Under the pieces are notes generated by a model, which was given only the letters and a program-made list of their open reading frames with translations, ran no database searches and had not been told where the DNA came from. A program made the position numbers and the translations under genes. Shown here one piece after another: positions 12,167 to 23,537 of a DNA stretch of 64,000 nucleotides. Origin of the DNA: Tragulus kanchil (lineage: Eukaryota > Chordata > Mammalia > Artiodactyla > Tragulidae); NCBI GenBank assembly GCA_022376925.1, contig JAIOJX010000004.1, forward strand, positions 174,497,501-174,561,500. Direction: 5' to 3'. Within the stretch, counting starts at the first letter, position 1; every line of letters starts with the position of its first letter.

Positions 12167-14477
12167 CAGGGACACAAACGCACCAGACCAGGAGCCATCT
12201 GTCCCTAAGACGGGCGGTGCCTGGGAGGCTTTGTGCAAAGCAGAGTGGGCACCAGAACACAGGCGCCCCGCCGCGCTGCTGAGCCCAGTGCCCTTGATCC
12301 TCTGGAGAGCCTGGAGGCCCCGCCCTCCCCAGGCCGGAGGGCTCTCCGGGTGGCCCGGGGTGGGGAGCCGTTTGGCTGTGTCCCCGGGCCTGGGGACACC
12401 CCGATCCAGGGCTGGTTCCCCGTGCACTCGGCCAATGGCAGAGGGGCTGCTGAGGCGGGGCCGCTGGCGGTCGTTGCTTCCGTTTGCGCCTTGTCTGTAG
12501 TTTCTCAGTTTTCTGCAGTGAACACACAATAGTTACCTCCGGCAGCAAAACCACCTTTGTGACAAATCGCGGTCACCCTCCCTCTCCGCGCCCAGCGCCT
12601 GGCCTCTGGCGCGGCTCTGGGGGTGTGCAGAAAAGAAGTAGGGGCGCAGGAAGCCAGCGCTGCTCACCTTCAGGCTCTCAAAGGCAGGCCCCATAGTTGT
12701 GGTGCTTGGCCTTAGTTCCTCCACAGCATGGGGATCTTTCCGGACTAGGGATAGAACCTGTGTCCCCCACATTGCAGGGTGAATTCTCAACCACTGGGCC
12801 ACCAGGGAAGCTCCTCGGTCAGAGATTTATAGCAGAAGACCCAGGGTGGCTGCCCAGAGCACTCAGTCATTTGACTGGCTGTGTGGAGACACTGTTTATC
12901 CATTCTTTCTTTGAACAAATATCAAGGTACCACTGTGTGCCAGGTTCTTCTAAGCACTCAGGGACTCAGCAGTGAGCAAAAGACTAGAGCCCTGGCCTTG
13001 AAGTTTATTTTCTCTCGGGATGGGAGACACTTAGGGTAAATATAAGGTGGACCGGAGAGCCGGATGTGGGACAGTGGCTCAGCGGGGGAAGGGAGAAGGC
13101 TATGTCGTTTAGCTCAGAAATGTGATAGAGGGGCTTCCCTGGTGGTCCAGTGGGTAAAGAGCCCGCCTTGCACCGCAGGCGCCAGTTCGATCCCTGGCCC
13201 AGGAAGATCCCACGTGCCACGGAGCGGCTGCACCAGTGTGTCCAGCTACGAGCCAGCGCTCTGGAGCGCTTGCGCCCAGAGCCGGTGCTCTGCAATAAGA
13301 GAGGCCACTGCATTGGGAGCCAGGGACACAAACGCACCAGACCAGGAGCCATCTGTCCCTAAGACGGGCGGTGCCTGGGAGGCTTTGTGCAAAGCAGAGT
13401 GGGCACCAGAACACAGGCGCCCCGCCGCGCTGCTGAGCCCAGTGCCCTTGATCCTCTGGAGAGCCTGGAGGCCCCGCCCTCCCCAGGCCGGAGGGCTCTC
13501 CGGGTGGCCCGGGGTGGGGAGCCGTTTGGCTGTGTCCCCGGGCCTGGGGACACCCCGATCCAGGGCTGGTTCCCCGTGCACTCGGCCAATGGCAGAGGGG
13601 CTGCTGAGGCGGGGCCGCTGGCGGTCGTTGCTTCCGTTTGCGCCTTGTCTGTAGTTTCTCAGTTTTCTGCAGTGAACACACAATAGTTACCTCCGGCAGC
13701 AAAACCACCTTTGTGACAAATCGCGGTCACCCTCCCTCTCCGCGCCCAGCGCCTGGCCTCTGGCGCGGCTCTGGGGGTGTGCAGAAAAGAAGTAGGGGCA
13801 CAGGAAGCCAGCGCTGCTCACCTTCAGGCTCTCAAAGGCAGGCCCCATAGTTGTGGTGCTTGGCCTTAGTTCCTCCACAGCATGGGGATCTTTCCGGACT
13901 AGGGATAGAACCTGTGTCCCCCACATTGCAGGGTGAATTCTCAACCACTGGGCCACCAGGGAAGCTCCTCGGTCAGAAATTTATAGCAGAAGACCCAGGG
14001 TGGCTGCCCAGAGCACTCAGTCATTTGACTGGCTGTGTGGAGACACTGTTTATCCATTCTTTCTTTGAACAAATATCAAGGTACCACTGTGTGCCAGGTT
14101 CTTCTAAGCACTCAGGGACTCAGCAGTGAGCAAAAGACTAGAGCCCTGGCCTTGAAGTTTATTTTCTCTCGGGATGGGAGACACTTAGGGTAAATATAAG
14201 GTGGACCGGAGAGCCGGATGTGGGACAGTGGCTCAGCGGGGGAAGGGAGAAGGCTATGTCGTTTAGCTCAGAAATGTGATAGAGGGGCTTCCCTGGTGGT
14301 CCAGTGGGTAAAGAGCCCGCCTTGCACCGCAAGGGGCGCCAGTTCGATCCCTGGCCCAGGAAGATCCCACGTGCCACGGAGCGGCTGCACCAGTGTGTCC
14401 AGCTACGAGCCAGCGCTCTGGAGCGCTTGCGCCCAGAGCTGGTGCTCTGCAGCAAGAGAGGCCACTGCATTGGGAGG
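12167..14477. repeat. Tandem duplication block 4 (12167-13320 and 13321-14477)
   Basis: The copies abut and are offset by 1154-1158 bp. The 4-bp shift is in the body of a CHR-type SINE (13178 versus 14331). The first copy stops in the middle of that SINE. The second copy continues through it to its A-rich end, as expected if the second is the true right edge. Confidence 0.9.
12690..12813 (-). mobile_element. CHR-type SINE fragment
   Basis: It ends in CCACTGGGCCACCAGGGAAG, the inverted head of a tRNA-Glu SINE, with AGGGATAGAACC as the inverted B box. A second copy at 13844-13967 arises from duplication block 4. Confidence 0.75.
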
Positions 14478-14544
14478 CCCACACAGCCCAAAGAAGAATG
14501 ATGAAAATAGAATACATACAAAACCAATAAAAGAGGCGAAAAAA
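14284..14544 (+). mobile_element. CHR-type SINE, young variant, with target-site duplication
   Basis: The head is GGGGCTTCCCTGGTGGTCCA and the B box is AGTTCGATCCCTGG, with an A-rich end. It is flanked by an exact 14-bp repeat AGAAATGTGATAGA (14270-14283 and 14545-14558). A truncated duplicate runs 13130-13320. Confidence 0.88.
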
Positions 14545-15189
14545 AGAAATGTGATAGAAACCCTGAAGGAAGGCCCCAAGGCCGGAATGAGCTGGCTGTA
14601 AAAGAAGCAGGAGGAGGCTGGCCCAGAGGAGGTCAGCGGTCACAGTGGGCGGGCTGCTGGCCATTGTGAAGGCCTGCCTGTTGCCTCTCAAGCTGACACA
14701 CTTGAGCGGGGTGCTTGTCCCAACTCGCACTTTACAGAGAGCGGCCGCCGTCCTCAAGGGAGACGTGGCCCTGGCTTTTGGACTGTGGCTCTGCCCTCGC
14801 CCGCCCCTCCCCGCAGCGGCAAGTCCCGGCCCGAGGGGGCCTGTCGGGCCGCGCGTGCACCTCTGGCTGGTCGAGGCTGGAGGCGGGGAGGCTGTAGTCC
14901 ACGCGAGACGGCGGCCTGCACCGGGAGGTGAGGGCAGACCGTCCGCTTCCAGGTACGCACGGGCGCGGGGCCCCTGGAATCTGCTGGAGGTTTGGATGAC
15001 AGACGAGAGCCAGACTGGGTGCTCCAGGCCCAGCCGCTGAGCCAGGGTCCATCTGCAGACACGCGGAGCTCGGCGGGTCAGCGTGTTGAGGTCGTTCTCT
15101 CGAGAGGGAGGCAGCTGGGGGCTCTGCTTGGCTCGCGCGGGCTCCTGCCACCCGGTGCTGCCCTGGGGTCAGCCAGCCACTCCACACCC

Positions 15190-15420
15190 TGCCGCTTTTT
15201 CTCGACTCCTCACGTAAGTGATATCACACGGTATTTGTCTTTCTCTGGCTGACTTCACTCAGGACGGCAATCTCTAGGTTCATCTGTGTTGCTACAAATG
15301 GCATTATTTCGTTCTTTATAAAAACTTATTTATTTTTTAATTGACGGATAGTTGCTTTACAGAATTGTGGTGGTTTCTGCCAGACGTCAGCATGCATCGG
15401 CCATAGGCGTTTTGCTCTTT
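15190..15420 (-). mobile_element. Old L1 fragment
   Basis: The words GTGATATCACACGGTATTTG and TTCATCTGTGTTGCTAC, and then a TTTATTTTTTAATTGACGGA stretch, correspond to inverted L1 3'-terminal sequence. It is diverged, with no coding capacity. Confidence 0.65.
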
Positions 15421-15724
15421 TTTGCGGCCGAGTCACTACGTCATCTTCCCCGGCTGCTGTTGCCATGCGGTCACAGTGGGCTTTGTGACGTCGGGGCCGG
15501 TCCCAGGGGAGACGGGCCTCCCTCTCGTGAACAGACAGCCTGCCTGGGGTCCGGACCTCACGCGCTCCCTGCGGCTCTGAGGACGTCACCCCTATGGTGT
15601 TTTGGTATCCGGGCTCTCAGAGCCGTCGCTGGCAGACTCTTCCAAAGCTTCCACGGCACATCCCACGTGGCGGTGTCTCTGTGTCCACTGCAGAGTCTAC
15701 GTCTAATGGATCCCCCAAATACCT

Positions 15725-16560
15725 CTTGAGGTTTTTATTAGAGTGGCATTTATTTCTAATCTGAGGAAGGTTTCATCTTTTGAAACGGAGTCTTCTCACC
15801 CAGAAACGTGGCCCGTGTCTCCATGGCGTCCTGTCTGGCTTTTGTCACCTTCAGTGGAACATGCCCACTTGCTTCGTGTAAGTCTCAGGACTTCCGGAAG
15901 GAACTGTCCTGAGGTAGATTCAAAGCTTTGTCTTTAATGTGAATGTGGATTTTTTTCATGATATATTTTATAGCTAGTTATGTTTACTGTATTAAAGAAG
16001 GCATTGTATTTCCTGTATTTTATACTTGACCCCGGCCACTTTCCTAATGGTGCTGAGATTTTCTAGTTGTACAGTCATACCTGTGAATAGTGGTAGGTCT
16101 TGTTTTTCAATCTTTATTTCATCGTCCTGTCTTATTTCAAAGTTGGAGCATCTAAAATCGTGACTGCCAGAACTGACAGTGAGCCTGCCCGTCCTGATTC
16201 TAACATTCATGGAAATGCTTCCTTTTTCACGCATGTAACATACCTACAGATGGTGTCCGATTCTCTTGTGTCTAAGATGTTCACTTTTTTCTGTATAGTT
16301 CATATGTCCTCTTCTATACCATTTTATCAGGGACGGATGCCAAATTTTGTTAAATGAATTTCGCCATGTGTCTATATGTGACCTTTGCTAATATAAGGCA
16401 TTGAAGACTTGCTAATTCTTGGAATAAACCCTCATTGATCTCAGTGTCCCCTTTGAAAGTATGGCACCAAATATTCCTAATGTTTTTTTTTTTCCATTTT
16501 TTCTGTTCAGGCTTTCCTACTGTTTATGTTAAATTTAGTCATCTATATTTTACTACAAAA
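15725..16560 (-). mobile_element. Ancient L1 ORF2 fragment
   Basis: This AT-rich stretch carries inverted ORF2 words in the right order: a TTTATTTCTAATC region, CTAGTTGTACAG, ATTTTGTTAAATGAATTTCG and GGAATAAACCCTCATTGATC. Many indels are present and it has no reading frame. It explains most of the AT-rich 15.7-16.6 kb interval. Confidence 0.6.
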
Positions 16561-17083
16561 TGATTTAATTTCCTCTGGAGTTTAAAGCATATTAAGCCTA
16601 AGATTGCCCATTTTCCTTTGCTAGAATTCTTCCATATCTGTTGTTAAAACAGAATTATTTCTGGTTATGTGTGTTCACACTTTCAAAGGGCGTTTACCTG
16701 CACCGGAAAGATGAGGAAACCCAGAGGAACTCGGCTCAGTGGCTCGTGGGGCCACACGGCCAGCTGGGGACAGAGTCAGATGGGACCCCTACCTTCCCCT
16801 GCGGGACACCACCCCATGTTCTCTCCACGCGTGTGCCCGCGGGAGGTCCTCCTCAGGCCCCAGTGGTGCGACAAGCTTGCGTCCCCATCCAGCAGAGGCC
16901 TGTTTACACCCCTCACCACGCTCAGGGAAAGGCCCTCGCGCTTAGATATGGGAGGTGTGGTGTCAGCTGTCGGACGGAGTGTAGGATGCGTCTGTAATGT
17001 CACTGCTTTTCCCCTGAACGAGAAATGAAAAGAGTCCATTCACTTTGCAGACGGCTCCCAGTGAACCTTCTTTTTTTTTTTTT

Positions 17084-17457
17084 TTAATAATTATTTTTAT
17101 TTTACTTTTTACTTTTACAGAGTTTTGCTGTTTACAGATATGTATGATCCCAGATTAGTCATATGTATATCCCCCGCATCCCACCCCTCCAGGCCGTCGC
17201 ACAGCACCCCTGCAGGATCCCCTTTTCTCATAGCACAGTGACAGTAGCTATCTTTTTCACACATGATAGTATAGGGTTCCATGTTACTCCCTCTGTGCCT
17301 CCCACCCCCTGTTCATACCCCACAATGTCCATATGTCTGTTCTCTATGTTTGTTTTCCATCATTCCACTGTGTGTGTTGTCATTACCATCCTACTAGATT
17401 CCATATGTATGTGTTAGTGTACTGTACTTGTCCTTCTCTTTTTGGCTTACTTCACTT
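17084..17457 (-). mobile_element. L1 3' end (3' UTR side), minus orientation
   Basis: Read on the - strand this is the 3' UTR end of an artiodactyl L1. The element continues at 18385-18900 after three SINEs that interrupt it at the word CTTACTTCACTTTTT. The T run at 17071-17084 is the inverted poly(A) tail. Confidence 0.7.
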
Positions 17458-17700
17458 TTTTTTTTTTAATTTATTTTCATCCATCTTTGTTCTTTGGCCT
17501 GTGTGGGCCTCCCATCGCAGTGGACTCTCTCGTCACAGAGCACCGGCTCTGGGTGCATGCGCTCCAGAGCTCCAGCTCGGCAGTTGGACACATTGGTCCA
17601 GCTGCTCCGTGGCACGTGGGATCTTCCCAGGCCAGGGATCCAACCGGCGCCCCCTGCACTGCAAGGCAGTGTCCTTACCCACCAGACCACCAGGGAAGCC
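17458..17700 (-). mobile_element. CHR-type SINE, array member 1 (short)
   Basis: It is flanked on both sides by CTTACTTCACTTTTT. It lacks the CTTCTATTGGTC tail region found in members 2 and 3, so it is about 90 bp shorter. Confidence 0.82.
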
Positions 17701-17715
17701 CTTACTTCACTTTTT

Positions 17716-18040
17716 GTTTGTTTGTTTGTTTTTTAAAGATTTATTTATTTATTTATGGGGGAGTGGGGAGGGAGGGGAGCAGGCGGGCCACTTCTATTGG
17801 TCTTTCATTTGTCTATTTTCATCCATCTTTGTTCTTTGGCCTGTGTGGGCCTCCCATCGCGGTGGCCTCTGTTGTCGCAGAGCACCGGCTCTGGGCGCAT
17901 GCGCTCAGAGCTCCGGCAGGTAGTTGGACACACTGGTCCAGCCGCTCCGTGGCACGTGGGATCTTCCCAGGCCAGGGATCCAACCGGCGCCCCCTGCACT
18001 GCAAGGCAGTGTCCTTACCCACCAGACCACCAGGGAAGCC
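17716..18040 (-). mobile_element. CHR-type SINE, array member 2
   Basis: This is a full-length young variant with a GTTTGTTTG/TTTATTTATT tail and the inverted head ACCACCAGGGAAGCCC. It is flanked by the same CTTACTTCACTTTTT word as its neighbours. Confidence 0.85.
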
Positions 18041-18055
18041 CTTACTTCACTTTTT

Positions 18056-18384
18056 GTTTGTTTGTTTGTTTTTTAAAGATTTATTTATTTATTTATGGGG
18101 GAGTGGGGAGGGAGGGGAGCAGGTGGGCCACTTCTATTGGTCTTTCATTTGTCTATTTTCATCCATCTTTGTTCTTTGGCCTGTGTGGGCCTCCCATCGC
18201 GGTGGCCTCTGTTGTCGCAGAGCACCGGCTCTGGGCGCATGCGCTCCAGAGCTCCGGCTAGGTAATTGGACACATCGGTCCAGCCGCTCCGCGGCATGTG
18301 GGATCTTCCCAGGCCAGGGATTGAACCGGTGCCCCTTGCACTGCAAGGCGGTGTCCTTACCCGCTGGACCACCAGGGAAGCCCC
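18056..18384 (-). mobile_element. CHR-type SINE, array member 3
   Basis: It is nearly identical to member 2 at an offset of 340 bp. It differs in the centre (CCAGAGCTCCGGCTAGGTAATT versus a shortened form), which suggests duplication followed by some divergence. Confidence 0.85.
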
Positions 18385-18900
18385 CTTACTTCACTTTTTA
18401 TGATAGGTTCTAGATCCAGTCACCTCATTAGGACTGATTCTTCTGCATTTCTTTTTATAGCTGAGTAGTTTTCCATTGTATATATGTACCAGAGCTTTTG
18501 TATCCATTCATTGGTCAATGGACATCTAGGTTGCTTCCATGCTCTAGCTATTGTATAGAGAGCTGCAGTGAACGTTGGGGTACAGGTGCTTCTTTCAGTT
18601 TTGATTTCACCAAGGTATAAGCCTAAGAGTGGGATTGCTGGGTCATATGGTGCTTCTATTTTTAGTTTTTTAAGAAATGTCCATACTGTCTTCCATAGAG
18701 GCTGTGTCAATCTGCATTCCCACCAGCGATGCAGGAGTGTTCCCTTTTCTCCGCACCCTCTCTAGCATGTATTGTCTGTCGATTTGTTGATGATGGCCAT
18801 TCTGACAGGTGTGAGGTGATATCTCATTGTAGTTTTGACTTGCATTTCTCTAATAAGCAAGGTTGAGTACCGTTCCATGTGTTTTTTGGCCATCTGTATG
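18385..18900 (-). mobile_element. L1 ORF2 C-terminal remnant
   Basis: On the - strand a 96-codon open stretch (18420-18710) reads as the C-terminal end of L1 ORF2, with recognisable words [19 protein letters not shown] and YTMENYSAIKRN. It is the 5' continuation of the L1 piece at 17084-17457. It is a dead fragment without the reverse transcriptase core. Confidence 0.9.
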
Positions 18901-19148
18901 CCAGTGGACCTTCTTGAAAGCTCCTGTTAGCCACCAGGCGGTGGAGGATGTGGTAGGCTGTGGTTTGCGTGTAAGGGTGTGTCCTCACAATTTTGACGGT
19001 CTTGTCGGTCACATCCCATGTTTGATGCAGTTGAATGCAGTGAATATTTTACAGTTGATACGTAAAATAATGCTCCGCCCCGTCCTGCAGGATGGCACCT
19101 GACTTTGCTGTGGAACTGTTGACCGTGAATCGCGACCGAGTTTTAATA

Positions 19149-21395
19149 CAGGTTGTGAGGATTAGATGTGTTCGTCTGGTCAAGTGCTGGCGCTTTGAAA
19201 GAACCGGCATCCTAGCTGATGGTCACCAAGCTGTGGTTTTGGTTGGAGAAGCCTGGAGTATCTGAGAATCCACCCGGGTGTGGGGCCGCCTCCGTGCCTC
19301 GTTGCCCCCGGGTCCACAGAGCCCAGTCTTCCCTACCCCCTGGGCCCGCCCATCCTCACGCCCCAGGAGCCCACCTGTGGATGCGGTGACACGTGTCTAG
19401 CTTCCGGGCCTTTTCCCAATCGCAGCAAGTAGCTGCGGCCGGTCTCGCCCTTCTCGCTGCCCTTAGGAGGCCTGGGACCCGGCCACCCAGCTTCTCCCTT
19501 CCAGCACCAGTCTCCTGGGTCCCCAGGTGGACACGGAGACCCTTGCCATGTCCAGGGCTACTGAGTGTCACTCAGTAACTCACCTCACGGCACTGCTTAT
19601 AGTCTGTCCACCACACTGATCGTCAGCAGGTGCTGACCGTGGGCTGCAGGCCTCCAAAGGCCCCTCCGGCTCAGCTGGCACGCGCCCACTGCCAACACGT
19701 CAGCCTGCCATCCAGAAGAAGATCTGTTCCGTCCTCATGGCTCCCTTCTCTCCGGAAAGCTGTCCTGAGCCCAGACTGGGCCTGTCCCTCCTTGGGGCTC
19801 CCCAGCACCATGGACAGCATCCCCAGGCCCTGAAAGCGCCTCCCAGCACTCCTCTGTCCTTACCCTGGGAGGCATGCAGAGCAGGGTCCAGGCAAGCAGG
19901 CTGGCTTCACGGTCCCCACAGCCTCCAACTACAGGACGCTGTGCTCACCGCCACCTTGTGGGTCTCAAAGTCTCAGACTTGAAGGACACGGCCCTGACAG
20001 CTGTGCCGTGACCTCGTGCGGAAGCAGTCGTCAAAACACCGCTCACAGGTGGTCCAGCGGCTAAGCCTCTGCTCTCCCAGTGCCGGGACCCAGGTTCAAT
20101 CCCTGGTCAGGGAACTAGCTCCCACATGCTGCAACTAAGAGTTCACATGCCACCGCTAAGACCTGGCACAGCGAAATACATAAACAGATAAATAAAAAAC
20201 AATGCCATTCACATTATCACTGTTGTGAGTCTAAATCAACCAGACTGAGGTGCTGGATGCCCCCCAAGGCTGTGCGTTTTGGTAATGGAGAAAAGGTTGT
20301 GAGGATTAGATGTGTTCGTCTGGTCAAGTGCTGGCGCTTTGAAAGAACCGGCATCCTAGCTGATGGTCACCAAGCTGTGGTTTTGGTTGGAGAAGCCTGG
20401 GTATCTGAGAATCCACCCGGGTGTGGGGCCGCCTCCGTGCCTCGTTGCCCCCGGGTCCACAGAGCCCAGTCTTCCCTACCCCCTGGGCCCGCCCATCCTC
20501 ACGCCCCAGGAGCCCACCTGTGGATGCGGTGACACGTGTCTAGCTTCCGGGCCTTTTCCCAATCGCAGCAAGTAGCTGCGGCCGGTCTCGCCCTTCTCGC
20601 TGCCCTTAGGAGGCCTGGGACCCGGCCACCCAGCTTCTCCCTTCCAGCACCAGTCTCCTGGGTCCCCAGGTGGACACGGAGACCCTTGCCATGTCCAGGG
20701 CTACTGAGTGTCACTCAGTAACTCACCTCACGGCACTGCTTATAGTCTGTCCACCACACTGATCGTCAGCAGGTGCTGACCGTGGGCTGCAGGCCTCCAA
20801 AGGCCCCTCCGGCTCAGCTGGCACGCGCCCACTGCCAACACGTCAGCCTGCCATCCAGAAGAAGATCTGTTCCGTCCTCATGGCTCCCTTCTCTCCGGAA
20901 AGCTGTCCTGAGCCCAGACTGGGCCTGTCCCTCCTTGGGGCTCCCCAGCACCATGGACAGCATCCCCAGGCCCTGAAAGCGCCTCCCAGCACTCCTCTGT
21001 CCTTACCCTGGGAGGCATGCAGAGCAGGGTCCAGGCAAGCAGGCTGGCTTCACGGTCCCCACAGCCTCCAACTACAGGACGCTGTGCTCACCGCCACCTT
21101 GTGGGTCTCAAAGTCTCAGACTTGAAGGACACGGCCCTGACAGCTGTGCCGTGACCTCGTGCGGAAGCAGTCGTCAAAACACCGCTCACAGGTGGTCCAG
21201 CGGCTAAGCCTCTGCTCTCCCAGTGCCGGGACCCAGGTTCAATCCCTGGTCAGGGAACTAGCTCCCACATGCTGCAACTAAGAGTTCACATGCCACCGCT
21301 AAGACCTGGCACAGCGAAATACATAAACAGATAAATAAAAAACAATGCCATTCACATTATCACTGTTGTGAGTCTAAATCAACCAGACTGAGGTG
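19149..21395. repeat. Tandem duplication block 5 (19149-20252 and 20293-21395)
   Basis: The offset is 1143-1144 bp, with one base differing near 19256. The 40-bp filler at 20253-20292 looks like an error-rich version of the flank before 19149. The block carries a CHR-type SINE near its right end. Its right edge is also the left edge of block 6. Confidence 0.9.
20046..20205 (+). mobile_element. CHR-type SINE (older)
   Basis: It has GGTGGTCCAGCGGCTAAGCC as head, GGTTCAATCCCTGGTCAGGG as B box and the tail ATAAATAAAAAA. The copy at 21189-21348 is due to block 5. Confidence 0.82.
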
Positions 21396-21745
21396 TGGAG
21401 ATGAAAGGAGTCCAGATCCACATCCCTGCTGATCTCCTGACCACTCAGGGCAGACACTCACCGTGGGTTGGCTCCGCAAACCAGAGAACGGGCTGAGCGA
21501 GGGAATGGCTCCGGGAAGAGAGCCCTGCCCCGCGGGCTCCGCACTCGGCTCCCCTCTCGGGCCGGTCAGCCCAGGCTCCCACTTGAGCTGAACCTGTACC
21601 TGCAGTCGAATCTGGTCTCTCTGCCTCCTGGCTCAGGTTCCTCATGAAGCCGAGCCTCTCCCGAGCCCGCCCTGGCCGAGGCGCCCAGAGCCAAGGGGAC
21701 TCATTATTTACTAACGGGATCAATTTTCTCTTCTGTCTTGCCCAG

Positions 21746-21973
21746 AGTGCTGCCGAGTGGGCTGAGAAGATGCCTAAAGTTCTGCGGCCCGTATCGCCCA
21801 AGGAAATGGCAAACCAGGAGCTGCTGGCTGGGCTCCACAAGGCTGTGACCTCCCACTACCACGCCATCGCCCACGAGTTCGAGAACTTCGACACCCTGAA
21901 GACCAGCACCGTCTCCAGGGACGAGTTCCGGTCCATCTGTACTCGCCACGTCCAGGTTCTGACGGACCAGCAG
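21746..21973 (+). CDS. EFCAB6: EFCAB6 coding exon (sixth from the end), first copy
   Basis: This 228-bp exon is phase 0 at both ends. It is bounded by a pyrimidine-rich acceptor (TCTTGCCCAG) and a consensus donor (CAG/GTAAGC). It encodes 76 residues running from SAAEWAEKMPKV to VQVLTDQQ. The segment HEFENFDTLKTSTVSRDEF is a degenerate EF-hand: helix, then a 12-residue loop with Asp at position 1 and Glu at 12, but no acidic residue at position 3, so calcium binding is doubtful. VLTDQQ joins in frame to FDRLWEEM of the exon at 27953, completing the EF-hand pair. EFCAB6 (DJBP) is known as a testis/ciliary EF-hand protein that binds DJ-1 and androgen receptor and has been reported inside axonemal doublet microtubules. 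The identification comes from remembered family sequence. A near-identical second copy lies 1096 bp downstream. Confidence 0.9.
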
Positions 21974-22841
21974 GTAAGCAATGCGTTTTGTTTAGCCTCC
22001 TAAGCGATGTTTCACGGGCATCTGGCTGGCCGTTTCCCAGAGCATAAAGAGTTTAAGGCTGTTCTTTATTTTTTAAATAGGGGAAGGGTTTTTTTTTTTG
22101 GTGAGTGGGAGGAGTTGCTGCTGTTTTAAATCTTCCTGGAGACTCACAAGAGCTTTTGGTTTGTGTAAAAGGTATGAAATGCACCATTTCAATCAGGGTG
22201 CAATCATATGTCCCTTTATTTTTAAAATCACAGTAAACACAGCTTCAGCTTCCGCGGTCCTTCCTCCTCCTTCCTTGGATCATTCCTGGGCTCAGGTGAT
22301 CCCGAGAGGCACGTTTCTCCCACACTTGAGCCGGAGTAGGGGATCTGTGAGTTGCTCTGTCCCCTCTCCTCCCGGCCTCTGCCTGGCTGTGCGCGCTTTG
22401 GGGTGCTCTGGGGTACTGCCCACGCACTGGCTGTGGCGCTTTGGGGCCCTTTGACCGCAAACTACTAAAAAAAAAAGTTTGAAACCGATGATGGAGATGA
22501 AAGGAGTCCAGATCCACATCCCTGCTGATCTCCTGACCACTCAGGGCAGACACTCACCGTGGGTTGGCTCCGCAAACCAGAGAACGGGCTGAGCGAGGGA
22601 ATGGCTCCGGGAAGAGAGCCCTGCCCCGCGGGCTCCGCACTCGGCTCCCCTCTCGGGCCGGTCAGCCCAGGCTCCCACTTGAGCTGAACCTGTACCTGCA
22701 GTCGAATCTGGTCTCTCTGCCTCCTGGCTCAGGTTCCTCATGAAGCCGAGCCTCTCCCGAGCCCGCCCTGGCCGAGGCGCCCAGAGCCAAGGGGACTCAT
22801 TATTTACTAACGGGATCAATTTTCTCTTCTGTCTTGCCCAG

Positions 22842-23069
22842 AGTGCTGCCGAGTGGGCTGAGAAGATGCCTAAAGTTCTGCGGCCCGTATCGCCCAAGGA
22901 AATGGCAAACCAGGAGCTGCTGGCTGGGCTCCACAAGGCTGTGACCTCCCACTACCACGCCATCGCCCACGAGTTCGAGAACTTCGACACCCTGAAGACC
23001 AGCACCGTCTCCAGGGACGAGTTCCGGTCCATCTGTACTCGCCACGTCCAGGTTCTGACGGACCAGCAG
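22842..23069 (+). CDS. EFCAB6: Duplicate copy of the EFCAB6 exon at 21746 (probably an assembly duplicate)
   Basis: This exon has the same 228-bp sequence, acceptor and donor as the one at 21746, and lies inside a 1.1-kb tandem duplication. Because 228 is a multiple of three, including both copies would keep the frame. However, it would place the first half of an EF-hand pair twice before one second half (FDRLWEEM, at 27953), which breaks the pairing seen elsewhere in the protein. I infer that only one copy exists in the animal. Which one is retained makes no difference to the protein. Confidence 0.8.
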
Positions 23070-23537
23070 GTAAGCAATGCGTTTTGTTTAGCCTCCTAAG
23101 CGATGTTTCACGGGCATCTGGCTGGCCGTTTCCCAGAGCATAAAGAGTTTAAGGCTGTTCTTTATTTTTTAAATAGGGGAAGGGTTTTTTTTTTTTGGTG
23201 AGTGGGAGGAGTTGCTGCTGTTTTAAATCTTCCTGGAGACTCACAAGAGCTTTTGGTTTGTGTAAAAGGTATGAAATGCACCATTTCAATCAGGGTGCAG
23301 TCATATGTCCCTTTATTTTTAAAATCACAGTAAACACAGCTTCAGCTTCCGCGGTCCTTCCTCCTCCTTCCTTGGATCATTCCTGGGCTCAGGTGATCCC
23401 GAGAGGCAGCCGGTTTCTCCCCACACTTGAGCCGGAGTAGGGGATCTGTGAGTTGCTCTGTCCCCCCTCTCCCTCCCGGCCTCTGCCTGGCTGTGCGGCC
23501 GGCGCTTTGGGGTGCTCTGGGGTACTGCCCCACGCAT

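Larger units (their letters stand above)
21396..23537. repeat. Tandem duplication block 6 (21396-22430 and 22492-23537)
   Basis: The offset is 1096 bp, and the copy pair carries the EFCAB6 exon at 21746/22842. Differences are mostly run-length changes and small insertions towards the right end (for example GTGCGCGC versus GTGCGGCCGGCGC). The segment 22431-22491 is the degraded end of the first copy. Confidence 0.9.

Noticed and set aside
13130..14544. tRNA genes (B-box-like GGTTCGATCCC words here and at other SINEs)
   Set aside because: All such words sit within SINE bodies with degenerate tRNA folds and A-rich tails. No intact cloverleaf was seen.
18420..18710. 96-codon frame as a host gene
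   Set aside because: It is the C-terminal end of L1 ORF2, a transposon relic without the catalytic core.
1..21745. Further EFCAB6 exons upstream in the window
   Set aside because: I looked for splice-bounded EF-hand-like coding segments on the + strand and saw none. The upstream exons are probably to the left of the window, though a very short exon could be missed.
21396..23537. Biological exon-duplication event in EFCAB6
   Set aside because: The same unit length and junction style occur in 15 other blocks with no link to exons, so a gene-specific event is not needed.
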